Shown here: piece by piece, positions 1-5,199 of the stretch | Position numbering within the stretch: the first letter of the stretch is position 1 | Layout of the letters: each line of letters starts with the position of its first letter | NCBI GenBank assembly: GCA_020431545.1 | Contig: JAGQIB010000084.1 | Coordinates: 1 to 5,199 of the forward strand | Direction of reading: 5' to 3' | From: Gemmatimonadota bacterium | GTDB lineage: Bacteria > ARS69 | Length of the DNA: 5,199 nt | Notes under the pieces: model-generated | The model's database searches: none | What the model saw: only the letters and a program-made list of their open reading frames with translations | What the model was told of the DNA's origin: nothing | Translations under genes and position numbers: made by a program

Positions 1-1277
1 GGGGGCGGCCGCCGGCCGCCGGAGTTCGACTGGAACGGATTCGACGAGGCGGTCGCGCCGCCCTGCGTGATTCCGATCACGACCGGAAGTCCCGCTTCGA
101 GATCACGCCCTTCGACCTGGGTCATGCGACCGTCCGTGATGCCGACCCGGACCGGCGTGGCGGTGAGCTCGCCGTTCGCGTCGACGGACCACAGCATGGC
201 GGATGATCGGTGGCCCCGCCCCGGGGATCCGCCGCGCGCGCTGTCCGTGCCGCTTCCGTCCGTTGCGCCGGCCGCGGGAGCCGCGGCGCCTTCCGTCCGG
301 CCGGAGCGCGTGGAGTCGGCGCCCGCGCGCATCGCGGCCCGCTGTGCGCGGAGCTTCTCGAACGCCTCGGCCGAGGGCCGGAACCGGAGCGCTGCATTCG
401 CGACCATCAGGACGTCCTCGGCGTGGTCCACCACGAAGTCCACGGTGGCGGTCATGCCGGGGAGGAGGCGGCCGTCGGGATTCGCCACGTCCACGACGAC
501 CGCGTACGTCACGACGTTCTCGACCACCGTGGACTGGAGTCGGACCTGCGCCACCCGGCCCTCGAACGTGTCGTCGGGGTAGGCCTGCACGGTGAACCGC
601 GCGAGCTGACCCTCGTGGATCCGGCCGATGTCGCTCTCGTCGACGTTCGCGACGATCCGCATCTTCGCGAGATCGTTCGCGAGCAGGAACAGCTGCGGGG
701 CGGACAGGCTCGCGGCCACCGTCTGCCCGACCTCGACGTTGCGCTCGATCACCGTGCCGGACACCGGCGCGTGAATCGTGGCGTAGTCGAGGTTCTGCCG
801 CGCGCGCTCGAGATTGATGCGCGCCGACGCCTCGCTCGCCGTCGCGACGTCCGCCTGGTACTGCGCGAGGTTCAGCTCCGCCTCGGATGCGAGATTGCGC
901 TCCCCGAGCGCCCGGATCCGGTCGAGCTCGGTGCGCGTATGCTCGGACTCCGCGCGGGCGCGCTTCAACCCGGCTTCCGCGTCGCGAACCGCGATCGTGA
1001 GGAGCGTGGGGTCGATCCGCGCAATCACCTGCCCGGCCTGGACCCGGTCGTTGAAGTCCACGAAGATCTCGGAAATGATCCCCGAGACCTGCGTGCCGAC
1101 CTGCACCGTGGTGACGGCTTCGAGATTGCCGGTCGCGGACACGACCGCCTCGAGATCGCCGCGCTCGACCTCGGCGAACCGGTAGCCTGCGGCCTCGGCG
1201 TCGGACGGTCGGCGCCACCAGAGCACCGCCGCTGCGCCGAGGAGCAGGACGATCAGTAGGGAGACCGCGCGTTTCAC
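1..1277 (-). CDS. macA: MacA-like efflux periplasmic adaptor (HlyD/RND-MFP family), 3' end cut off
   Basis: This is a membrane-fusion protein that would link an inner-membrane transporter, most often a MacB-type ABC permease, to an outer-membrane TolC-like channel in tripartite export. 425 residues are visible with no stop, so the C terminus lies off the left edge; the last residues are Gly/Arg/Pro-rich, as in the tails of many relatives, so little is probably missing. In order: N-terminal membrane anchor (about 3-21), first lipoyl half (about 45-90, with VGTQVSGIISEIFVDFN), alpha-helical hairpin (about 92-163), second lipoyl half (about 165-190, with IHAPVSGTVIERNVEVGQTV), beta-barrel (about 205-285, with NVDESDIGRI and LLPGMTATVDF), then a membrane-proximal domain from about 359. 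A low-complexity Ala/Gly/Ser/Arg insert (about 301-358) precedes that last domain. The GTG start is chosen because GGAGGG lies 5 bases upstream and the anchor begins there. It has its own promoter at 1518-1546. Family is confident; the exact subtype and substrate are not. Confidence 0.93.
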   Translation of the reverse strand, partial: MKRAVSLLIVLLLGAAAVLWWRRPSDAEAAGYRFAEVERGDLEAVVSATGNLEAVTTVQVGTQVSGIISEIFVDFNDRVQAGQVIARIDPTLLTIAVRDAEAGLKRARAESEHTRTELDRIRALGERNLASEAELNLAQYQADVATASEASARINLERARQNLDYATIHAPVSGTVIERNVEVGQTVAASLSAPQLFLLANDLAKMRIVANVDESDIGRIHEGQLARFTVQAYPDDTFEGRVAQVRLQSTVVENVVTYAVVVDVANPDGRLLPGMTATVDFVVDHAEDVLMVANAALRFRPSAEAFEKLRAQRAAMRAGADSTRSGRTEGAAAPAAGATDGSGTDSARGGSPGRGHRSSAMLWSVDANGELTATPVRVGITDGRMTQVEGRDLEAGLPVVIGITQGGATASSNPFQSNSGGRRPP

Positions 1278-1282
1278 TCCGT

Positions 1283-1288
1283 CCCTCC
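1283..1288 (-). promoter_or_regulatory. Ribosome binding site of the MacA-like adaptor gene
   Basis: GGAGGG on the minus strand sits 5 bases before the GTG at 1277-1275. It decides the start: no ATG with a comparable site lies nearby, and the anchor helix follows immediately. Confidence 0.75.
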
Positions 1289-1450
1289 GGAATCGGGTTC
1301 TCGTGCCGGCAATCTACGGGCGGAATTTGGCACGAGTATGGCGGGCCGGTGGAGAAATCTCGGAGAGCGCGCGTCGCCGGGAGCCGGACGGCCGGGCAAG
1401 ACGGCGGAAGATCGGGCGGTCGGCGGGCCGAGGGGGAGAGGCCCGAACAT

Positions 1451-1490
1451 GGCAGCGGGCGGGAAGCGGCCAAGGCCCCCCACCCGCGCC
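1451..1490 (-). other. Strong hairpin in the adaptor mRNA leader
   Basis: Plus-strand 1455-1463 (GCGGGCGGG) pairs with 1479-1487 (CCCACCCGC) over nine positions, with one G-U wobble in the minus-strand RNA. The pairing extends by GGC (1451-1453) with GCC (1488-1490) past a single-base bulge at 1454. The loop is 15 bases. It would form about 20-60 bases into the predicted transcript. No T run follows, so it is not a canonical terminator; it could be a 5' stabilising or regulatory structure, or chance in GC-rich DNA. Confidence 0.45.
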
Positions 1491-1517
1491 GGTGCTCGGA
1501 GGTATGCGAGCAATCAC

Positions 1518-1546
1518 AACTTAGCTCGCCCCTAGCCCAGTGTCAA
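1518..1546 (-). promoter_or_regulatory. Sigma70-like promoter for the MacA-like adaptor gene
   Basis: Read on the minus strand, a perfect -35 hexamer TTGACA (1546-1541) is followed after exactly 17 bases by TAAGTT (1523-1518), which matches TATAAT at three of six positions including the first two and the last. Transcription would start near 1510, giving a leader of about 230 bases before the GTG at 1277. It lies in a non-coding stretch after the cytochrome gene, which supports an independent transcription unit. The -35 match and the spacing are seen; activity is inferred. Confidence 0.6.
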
Positions 1547-1607
1547 GCGACGCCAAAACCCGCCAAGATCCGCGAAAGCGGGGCGAGAGGCCGCAGGAGG
1601 GCCTCGA

Positions 1608-1638
1608 GGCGGCCGGTCGGTCCGCGAAGCCGGCCGCC
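1608..1638 (-). terminator. Perfect 9-bp hairpin downstream of the cytochrome gene
   Basis: GGCGGCCGG (1608-1616) is the exact reverse complement of CCGGCCGCC (1630-1638), with a 13-base loop. On the minus strand it begins 13 bases after the cytochrome stop at 1652-1654. That position suits a 3' transcript end or stabiliser for the beta-helix/cytochrome unit. There is no T tract after it, so factor-independent termination is doubtful. Confidence 0.4.
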
Positions 1639-1651
1639 CGGAAGACGGCAG

Positions 1652-2038
1652 CTACTTCGTGGGCACCGGCTCGGGAGCGGCGTGAGGCGGGGTCCGGGTC
1701 CCTTGATGGCAGGTCCAGCACGTCACGGCCTCGGGACGGTCCGGGAACCACTCGGCGTTCAGGTCACGCGTCATCTTCATCATCTCGCGAGCGACGAGCT
1801 TCAGCTCCTTGCCGTCGTCCGCGAAGTCCCGGAGGTCATGACAATCCCGGCACTGCACCCCGAGCGCGTCGTTGAACTCGATCATGTAGCGGCGGGCGTC
1901 CACGAGGCGCATGGACTTGTCCATGACCTCGACGTTCTCGAGCTCGTAGCCCGTTCCGAGGTCCTTGTCGGCGGCCACGAGCAGAACCGCGGCGACCGCC
2001 AGGGCTCCGGCGGCCATCCGGTTTCGTTGGGAACTCAA
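1652..2038 (-). CDS. Small exported dihaem cytochrome c, photosynthetic reaction-centre cytochrome-like
   Basis: This is a 128-residue electron-transfer protein. Two CxxCH haem c sites are visible: CRDCH (63-67) and CWTCH (107-111). Each is preceded by a helix with candidate Met axial ligands: M52 in YMIEFNDALGVQC and M86/M87/M89 in REMMKMTRDLNAEW. Helix, Met, then CxxCH is the layout of the reaction-centre cytochrome c subunit family (PufC-type). PufC itself has four haems; short dihaem relatives are known from my memory of non-phototrophs. An N-terminal basic then hydrophobic stretch (R5, R7, then 9-23) indicates Sec export to the periplasm, where haem c is attached. The TTG start is preferred over ATG at 2017 because GGGAG lies 9 bases upstream and because it supplies the basic residues of the signal peptide. 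The C-terminal tail (112-128) is Pro-rich. It lies 38 bases after the beta-helix gene and is probably co-transcribed. Partner and pathway are unknown. Confidence 0.9.
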   Translation of the reverse strand: MSSQRNRMAAGALAVAAVLLVAADKDLGTGYELENVEVMDKSMRLVDARRYMIEFNDALGVQCRDCHDLRDFADDGKELKLVAREMMKMTRDLNAEWFPDRPEAVTCWTCHQGTRTPPHAAPEPVPTK

Positions 2039-2047
2039 AGGTTCGGT

Positions 2048-2052
2048 CTCCC
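2048..2052 (-). promoter_or_regulatory. Probable ribosome binding site of the cytochrome gene
   Basis: GGGAG on the minus strand ends 9 bases before TTG 2038-2036. No comparable site precedes the in-frame ATG at 2017-2015, which favours the TTG start. Confidence 0.5.
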
Positions 2053-2076
2053 GGGAGGGTCGGCTTCGCGTGCGAA

Positions 2077-3819
2077 CTAGCGGTACATCGACTTGATCTT
2101 GCCCCACGTCGCGGACTCGACCGAAGCGACCGTCTGGCAGGTGCACTCCGTGCCGTCGGCGGCCGCGCCGCGGTTGAGCCGGCCCGGTACGCTGTCGATG
2201 CACGTCGAGTTCACGCCCGGACTGCAGTCCTGCAGCGTGTACGTCGTGGGTGGCGACTGACAGTATAGCGGATCCACGTTCTGGAAGTTCAGGGCGGACG
2301 CGGTGATCGCGTCCGCGCAGCGGGATCCGACGACGGCGTCGGCCGTGTTTCCGGACTCGAGCTGGGCCATCGAGCAGTCGATGCGCGGGGATCCCGTCTG
2401 CGCGGCCGAACCGCCGCGCTTGCATCGGATGGCCGCTCCTTGGGAGCCGTGGGAGATGATCGTGCCGCCGATCGTCGCCACGCGGAACGCACCCATGGCG
2501 AGAAGGGTCATGCCGCCGCCCGGCGCGCCGGTGGCGTCGCTGGGGCCGGTCGCCGTGCAGCCGTAGATGTTGCAGTTGCGCACGAAGGACTCGCGCAGGA
2601 GCGAGGACTGCGAGGCGCGGATGGCGAGGCCGCCGCCGTCGATCGACGTGCAGTTCTCGAAGACCGACTCCTCGATGTCGTAGCCGCTGTGGAGAAGATA
2701 GAGGCCACCGCCGAGCGAGTCCGAGCCGCAGCCGGTGAAGCGGACGCGTTCGATCGCGCCGTCGCAGAACTCGAAGCTCAACCCACCGCCGGTCCCGTTC
2801 ACGCCGTCGCCCGAGAGGCAATCCGTGAACGACGCCGCCGACGGGAGGGCGGTCGCGTCCTGGCCGAGTACGTCGATCGTGGACTGGTAGCCGTAGATCC
2901 CGCCGCCCTGGATGGTGCTCGTGCACTCGCTGAACCGCACGTCGGTGAGACCGAGATCGCAGTAGTGCAACACCGCGATGCCGCCACCGCGATTCGCGCT
3001 GCAGCGGTTCAGATCGACGTCCGTGATCGTGGCGATGCCTTCGTCCTTGAGCCAGATCCCGCCCCCGAAGCCCGCGGTGCAGTCCTCCACGGTGCCGCCG
3101 TTCATCGCGAAGCCGGACGGGACGAACTGGAGGCAGACTCCGCCTCCGCCTTCGGTCGCGGTGCAGTCGCGGATCACGTTGTTGTTCAGTGTCGCGGCGC
3201 TGCGGAACACGTACACGCCGCCGCCGACGGTGCGCGCCGAGCAGTTCTCGATCGTGTTTCCGCTCAGCGTGACGGCGGAGGTTTCGATCCGGAATCCGCC
3301 CCCCGCGCCGAGCGACGCGTTGTCGTGAATCCAGTTGTTCTCGAAGCGTGCGACCGAGCCGCCGTGTACGTACACGCCGCCGGACGCGCCCGCGTTCAAG
3401 TTCAGTCGGATCTCGTTGTTCGAGATGACCGGCGCGCCGCCATGGACCACGATTCCGGCCGCGCCGTCGCCGCCCGCACCCGTGATCACGAAGCCGTCGA
3501 TGCGGGTGGCCGAACCCACGGTGGGGGCGAGCACCGGCGTGGTGCTGCCCGAGCCCGTGATGATCGTGGGATTGGCCTGAGGATCACGATTGCTGTCCGA
3601 GAAGGACGCATCGTAGCCGCCGAGCAACTCCACGGCGTTCACGAGCGTGACCTGCTCCGCGTACGTGCCGGCCTCGACGAGGACTCGGTCGCCGGGCTCC
3701 GCCGAGGCCAGAGCCGCCGCGATGGACTGCCCCGGAGAGACGGTGATGTCCGCGGCGGCGGCCGGCCGGGCCAGGATCGTGAACGCGAGCGCCAGAGCGG
3801 CGGCAGTCTTCGTGGTCAT
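2077..3819 (-). CDS. Secreted right-handed parallel beta-helix repeat protein, Cys/Gly-rich
   Basis: This is a 580-residue exported protein predicted to fold as a right-handed parallel beta-helix. Residues 1-23 form a signal peptide (K4, hydrophobic core, RPAAAA before D24). Residues 24-115 resemble the start of DUF1565/pectate-lyase-like folds (GDRVLVEAGTYAEQV, then VELLGGYDASF). From about 120 to 450, coils repeat as a hydrophobic residue, two variable residues, C or N, a short loop, and GGG plus V/I/L/F/M. Ten GGG turns occur (for example 173-175, 199-201, 252-254, 278-280, 305-307, 395-397), nine preceded by Cys. This resembles the GGA[IVL]/FxxN repeats of chlamydial Pmp proteins. Residues 512-561 are Cys-rich (DPLYC, YTLQDCSPGVNSTC), and the protein ends TWGKIKSMYR. 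I see no catalytic residues of a polysaccharide lyase, so binding or adhesion is as likely as enzymatic activity. The ATG at 3819 is chosen over one 46 codons upstream because GAGGAG lies 9 bases before it and the signal peptide starts there. The cytochrome gene follows. Confidence 0.92.
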   Translation of the reverse strand: MTTKTAAALALAFTILARPAAAADITVSPGQSIAAALASAEPGDRVLVEAGTYAEQVTLVNAVELLGGYDASFSDSNRDPQANPTIITGSGSTTPVLAPTVGSATRIDGFVITGAGGDGAAGIVVHGGAPVISNNEIRLNLNAGASGGVYVHGGSVARFENNWIHDNASLGAGGGFRIETSAVTLSGNTIENCSARTVGGGVYVFRSAATLNNNVIRDCTATEGGGGVCLQFVPSGFAMNGGTVEDCTAGFGGGIWLKDEGIATITDVDLNRCSANRGGGIAVLHYCDLGLTDVRFSECTSTIQGGGIYGYQSTIDVLGQDATALPSAASFTDCLSGDGVNGTGGGLSFEFCDGAIERVRFTGCGSDSLGGGLYLLHSGYDIEESVFENCTSIDGGGLAIRASQSSLLRESFVRNCNIYGCTATGPSDATGAPGGGMTLLAMGAFRVATIGGTIISHGSQGAAIRCKRGGSAAQTGSPRIDCSMAQLESGNTADAVVGSRCADAITASALNFQNVDPLYCQSPPTTYTLQDCSPGVNSTCIDSVPGRLNRGAAADGTECTCQTVASVESATWGKIKSMYR

Positions 3820-3828
3820 GACCGATTT

Positions 3829-3834
3829 CTCCTC
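3829..3834 (-). promoter_or_regulatory. Ribosome binding site of the beta-helix gene
   Basis: GAGGAG on the minus strand lies 9 bases upstream of ATG 3819-3817. It rules for this start over the in-frame ATG at 3957, whose extra 46 residues would bury the signal peptide. Confidence 0.8.
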
Positions 3835-3853
3835 GGAGTGAGCAATGGCCCGC

Positions 3854-3882
3854 AGCCTATCACAGCACCCAGGTCCTTCCAA
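3854..3882 (-). promoter_or_regulatory. Candidate proximal promoter of the beta-helix gene
   Basis: On the minus strand TTGGAA (3882-3877) is followed after 17 bases by TAGGCT (3859-3854). Matches to the consensus are four of six and three of six. A start here would leave a leader of about 30 bases, a usual length. The match is weak. Confidence 0.3.
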
Positions 3883-3892
3883 GCCGGGCGAA

Positions 3893-3907
3893 GGGCCGGA
3901 AAGGCCC
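3893..3907. repeat. Short inverted repeat in the divergent intergenic region
   Basis: GGGCC (3893-3897) and GGCCC (3903-3907) are reverse complements around a GGAAA loop on the plus strand. It lies between the two candidate minus-strand promoters and could be an operator half-site pair or a leader hairpin. At five base pairs in GC-rich DNA it may be chance. Confidence 0.3.
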
Positions 3908-3919
3908 GTCTCAGGCCCT

Positions 3920-3948
3920 CCTATCCGCCCGGAACGGAAAATCGTCAA
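3920..3948 (-). promoter_or_regulatory. Candidate distal promoter of the beta-helix gene
   Basis: On the minus strand TTGACG (3948-3943, five of six consensus) is followed after 17 bases by GATAGG (3925-3920, three of six). The leader would be about 95 bases and would contain a short hairpin (3893-3907). The better -35 element makes it the stronger of the two candidates, but neither -10 is good. Confidence 0.35.
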
Positions 3949-4045
3949 GTCGCGCACTTTTTCGTTGGAGACCCGGACAAGTGTATGGTACTAGACATTC
4001 GTCCGGCGGCGAGAAGGTCGCCGCGGAATCCGACGCGAGGTGGGG

Positions 4046-5199
4046 ATGATGGCGGGGACGACGGTGAAGAAGACGGGCGGGACGAAGGCGAGCCGAGGAA
4101 ACGGCCGGAGGAAGGCGGGCCGGGCGGTTTTCGCCCCGCGCGTCATCCTGCCGGGGGCGCTGGGTGCCCCCGCGACCGCCGACGTCGACGAGATCGGGCC
4201 CCAGGCGGTCCCCGGTTCGATCGATGGTCCGATCGATGGCCCGACCGACGAAGAGCGGAATCGGATCGTGCGCGAGCGGACCCGGGCGACCGAGCGCTAC
4301 GGCGCGGACTGGGTCGCTGCCGTCGAGACGCTCGCCGTCCGGCTGCGGAACGCCGGCGTGCCGGCCCGCGTCGCGAGTCCCCAGCTCGCGGACTCGGCGT
4401 GGCTGCGCTCTCTCGGCTGGGCGGGTCAGGACCACGAGTCGCTTCGCTGGCGCGGCGGCACGCTGAGCTGGGTGCTCCGCGTGGCGCCGGGAGCCGGTGA
4501 GTGGGTGCGCGAGGTCGTGGATGGCGCCCCCGGGCTTTCGCGAGGCGGGGTGCCCACACTGGTGGTGGAGGAGAGCGCGCTCGCGTTCCTTCCGGTCGTC
4601 GAGGGGACCGGGCGGTGGCCGTCCGCGGAGGCGTGGCGACATGCGGCGCGCGTCGTGACCCCGGGACGTGGGCCGGGAAAAGGAACGTCGTGCTCCGGAC
4701 TGTCGGCAGGCGCTCCCGCGTCGCTGGAGGATCTCGTGCAGAAACTGGCGACGCCGAGCGCGCCGGGGCGGGCGAATCCGGCGGGGGATCACGTCGCGAT
4801 GCGGGCGCGCGACCTGTACGAGGCGGCGCGCGCCTGGGCGTCGAATCCGGCGGCGTTCTGGCTCGTGGAACGAGCCGCGCTCGAGCTGCCCGAGTCGGAG
4901 GCGGCGGCCCGCGCGGTGAACCGCGGATTGCCGGTGCGGCGGGCGTGCGTCGAGCGGAGTGGATTGATGGCGCGGGTCGAGTCGAGCGGGATTCGTCTCG
5001 GTCTGCTCGATCGGGCCCCGCGGGATCGCGGTCTTGTGGTCGGCGCGCGAAGTGTCGCCGCGGCGGTAGCCGTCGTCGAGGAGCGCGCGTCGACGGGTGG
5101 GTTCGCGGATTCGGCGGATTTCCTTCGTCGCCTGCGCCGCCGCGGCGTGGCGTGGCGCGACCTCGCGGCCTTCGCTCTGAGCGGCGCGCTGCGGGCTCT
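4046..5199 (+). CDS. Unrecognised soluble protein, 3' end cut off
   Basis: I do not recognise this family. The frame is open from a stop at 3992-3994 to the right edge and shows strong G/C at third positions throughout, so it is real coding. Two adjacent ATGs (4046, 4049) are possible; GAGG (4037-4040) lies 5 and 8 bases before them, which slightly favours 4049. At least 383 residues are visible counting from 4049. Residues 1-26 are Lys/Arg/Gly-rich and probably disordered. Residues 57-65 contain a small IDGP repeat. A charged helical stretch runs about 66-104 (DEERNRIVRERTRATERYGADWVAAVETLAVRLR). A Trp-rich segment (118-152) and a possible beta-rich segment (168-186) follow, then a Pro/Gly-rich linker (202-246) and an Ala/Arg-rich, probably helical region (247-383). 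There is no signal peptide or membrane segment, so it should be cytoplasmic. It is divergent from the beta-helix gene and nothing in the context fixes its role. Confidence 0.75.
   Translation, partial: MMAGTTVKKTGGTKASRGNGRRKAGRAVFAPRVILPGALGAPATADVDEIGPQAVPGSIDGPIDGPTDEERNRIVRERTRATERYGADWVAAVETLAVRLRNAGVPARVASPQLADSAWLRSLGWAGQDHESLRWRGGTLSWVLRVAPGAGEWVREVVDGAPGLSRGGVPTLVVEESALAFLPVVEGTGRWPSAEAWRHAARVVTPGRGPGKGTSCSGLSAGAPASLEDLVQKLATPSAPGRANPAGDHVAMRARDLYEAARAWASNPAAFWLVERAALELPESEAAARAVNRGLPVRRACVERSGLMARVESSGIRLGLLDRAPRDRGLVVGARSVAAAVAVVEERASTGGFADSADFLRRLRRRGVAWRDLAAFALSGALRA

Larger units (their letters stand above)
1278..1651. other. Intergenic region between cytochrome and adaptor genes (374 bases)
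   Basis: No frame here has the codon bias of the neighbouring genes. The region holds, in the minus-strand direction, a hairpin after the cytochrome stop (1608-1638), a sigma70-like promoter (1518-1546), a long leader with a strong hairpin (1451-1490), and the adaptor ribosome binding site (1283-1288). A frame open from TTG 1513 to a stop at 1274-1276 overlaps the adaptor start by four bases. It has no visible ribosome binding site and its TTG lies at or before the predicted transcription start, so it is not called a gene. I recognise no riboswitch or tRNA. Confidence 0.7.

Noticed and set aside
1..22. GC-only palindromic run at the left edge
   Set aside because: It is explained as the Gly/Arg/Pro-rich C-terminal codons of the adaptor gene; there is no separate evidence for a repeat element.
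210..1259. Plus-strand open frame of 349 codons
   Set aside because: It is antisense to the adaptor gene and arises from the GC-rich codon pattern; the product is rich in His, Arg, Val and Leu with no recognisable domain.
103..1473. Long minus-strand open frame of 456 codons overlapping the adaptor gene
   Set aside because: Its product is dominated by Arg, Gly and Ala with no fold-like pattern. The adjacent minus-strand frame from GTG 1277 encodes a clear MacA-like protein over the same DNA.
1274..1513. 79-codon minus-strand frame in the adaptor leader
   Set aside because: The TTG at 1513 lies at or upstream of the predicted transcription start and no ribosome site precedes it or the ATG at 1450. 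Codon bias is weak. Kept only as part of the leader finding.
1652..2926. 424-codon version of the cytochrome gene starting inside the beta-helix gene
   Set aside because: Everything upstream of about 2040 is a shifted shadow of the beta-helix coding sequence, rich in Arg, His and Pro. The cytochrome part begins with its own signal peptide and ribosome site near 2038.
3820..3957. 46-residue N-terminal extension of the beta-helix protein
   Set aside because: It would place the signal peptide internally. The ATG at 3819 has GAGGAG 9 bases upstream, and the extension covers both promoter candidates.
2440..4500. Plus-strand open frame of 686 codons
   Set aside because: It runs antisense through the beta-helix gene, across the intergenic gap, and out of frame over the unknown plus-strand gene. 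The composition is that of a GC-rich shadow.
4661..4690. Possible Walker A motif in PGRGPGKGTS of the unknown protein
   Set aside because: The GxxxxGK[ST] spacing is not met: the first required Gly is Pro and the residue after Lys is Gly. The segment lies in a Pro/Gly linker.
3911..4792. Minus-strand open frame of 293 codons opposite the unknown gene
   Set aside because: The product is Arg/Pro/His-rich without structure, whereas the plus frame has clear third-position G/C bias and a ribosome site.

Overview
The window is very GC-rich, and its real genes stand out by strong G/C bias at codon third positions. It holds four protein genes, two of them cut by the window edges, and no RNA genes, insertion sequences or CRISPR arrays that I can see. 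A MacA-type periplasmic adaptor implies a Gram-negative envelope. A secreted Cys/Gly-rich right-handed beta-helix protein and a small reaction-centre-type dihaem cytochrome suggest an uncultivated, high-GC environmental lineage such as Candidatus Eisenbacteria or another FCB/Acidobacteria-like group. That placement is inference from protein style only.

Layout. Positions 1-1277 (minus strand) hold most of a MacA/HlyD-family efflux adaptor that runs off the left edge; its GTG start has a good ribosome binding site. Positions 1278-1651 are non-coding. They carry a convincing sigma70-like promoter for the adaptor (TTGACA, 17 bases, TAAGTT), a roughly 230-base leader with a 12-bp hairpin, and a second perfect 9-bp hairpin just past the stop of the next gene. 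Positions 1652-2038 (minus) encode a 128-residue exported dihaem cytochrome c. Positions 2077-3819 (minus) encode a 580-residue secreted beta-helix protein with ten GGG-turn coils, nine of them carrying a Cys at the equivalent position. Positions 3820-4045 are the gap between divergent genes. From 4046 to the right edge (plus) lies the N-terminal part, at least 383 residues, of a soluble protein I do not recognise.

How they fit together. The beta-helix and cytochrome genes are 38 bases apart on the same strand and probably form one transcript, read right to left and ending near the 1608-1638 hairpin. The adaptor downstream has its own promoter and probably begins a separate efflux operon, with the permease/ATPase and outer-membrane partners beyond the left edge. 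The unknown plus-strand gene is transcribed divergently. No described defence or mobile system is visible. The most interesting items are the cysteine-ladder beta-helix with its conserved-looking C-terminal tail, its pairing with a dihaem cytochrome, the structured leader of the adaptor gene, and the unrecognised plus-strand protein.
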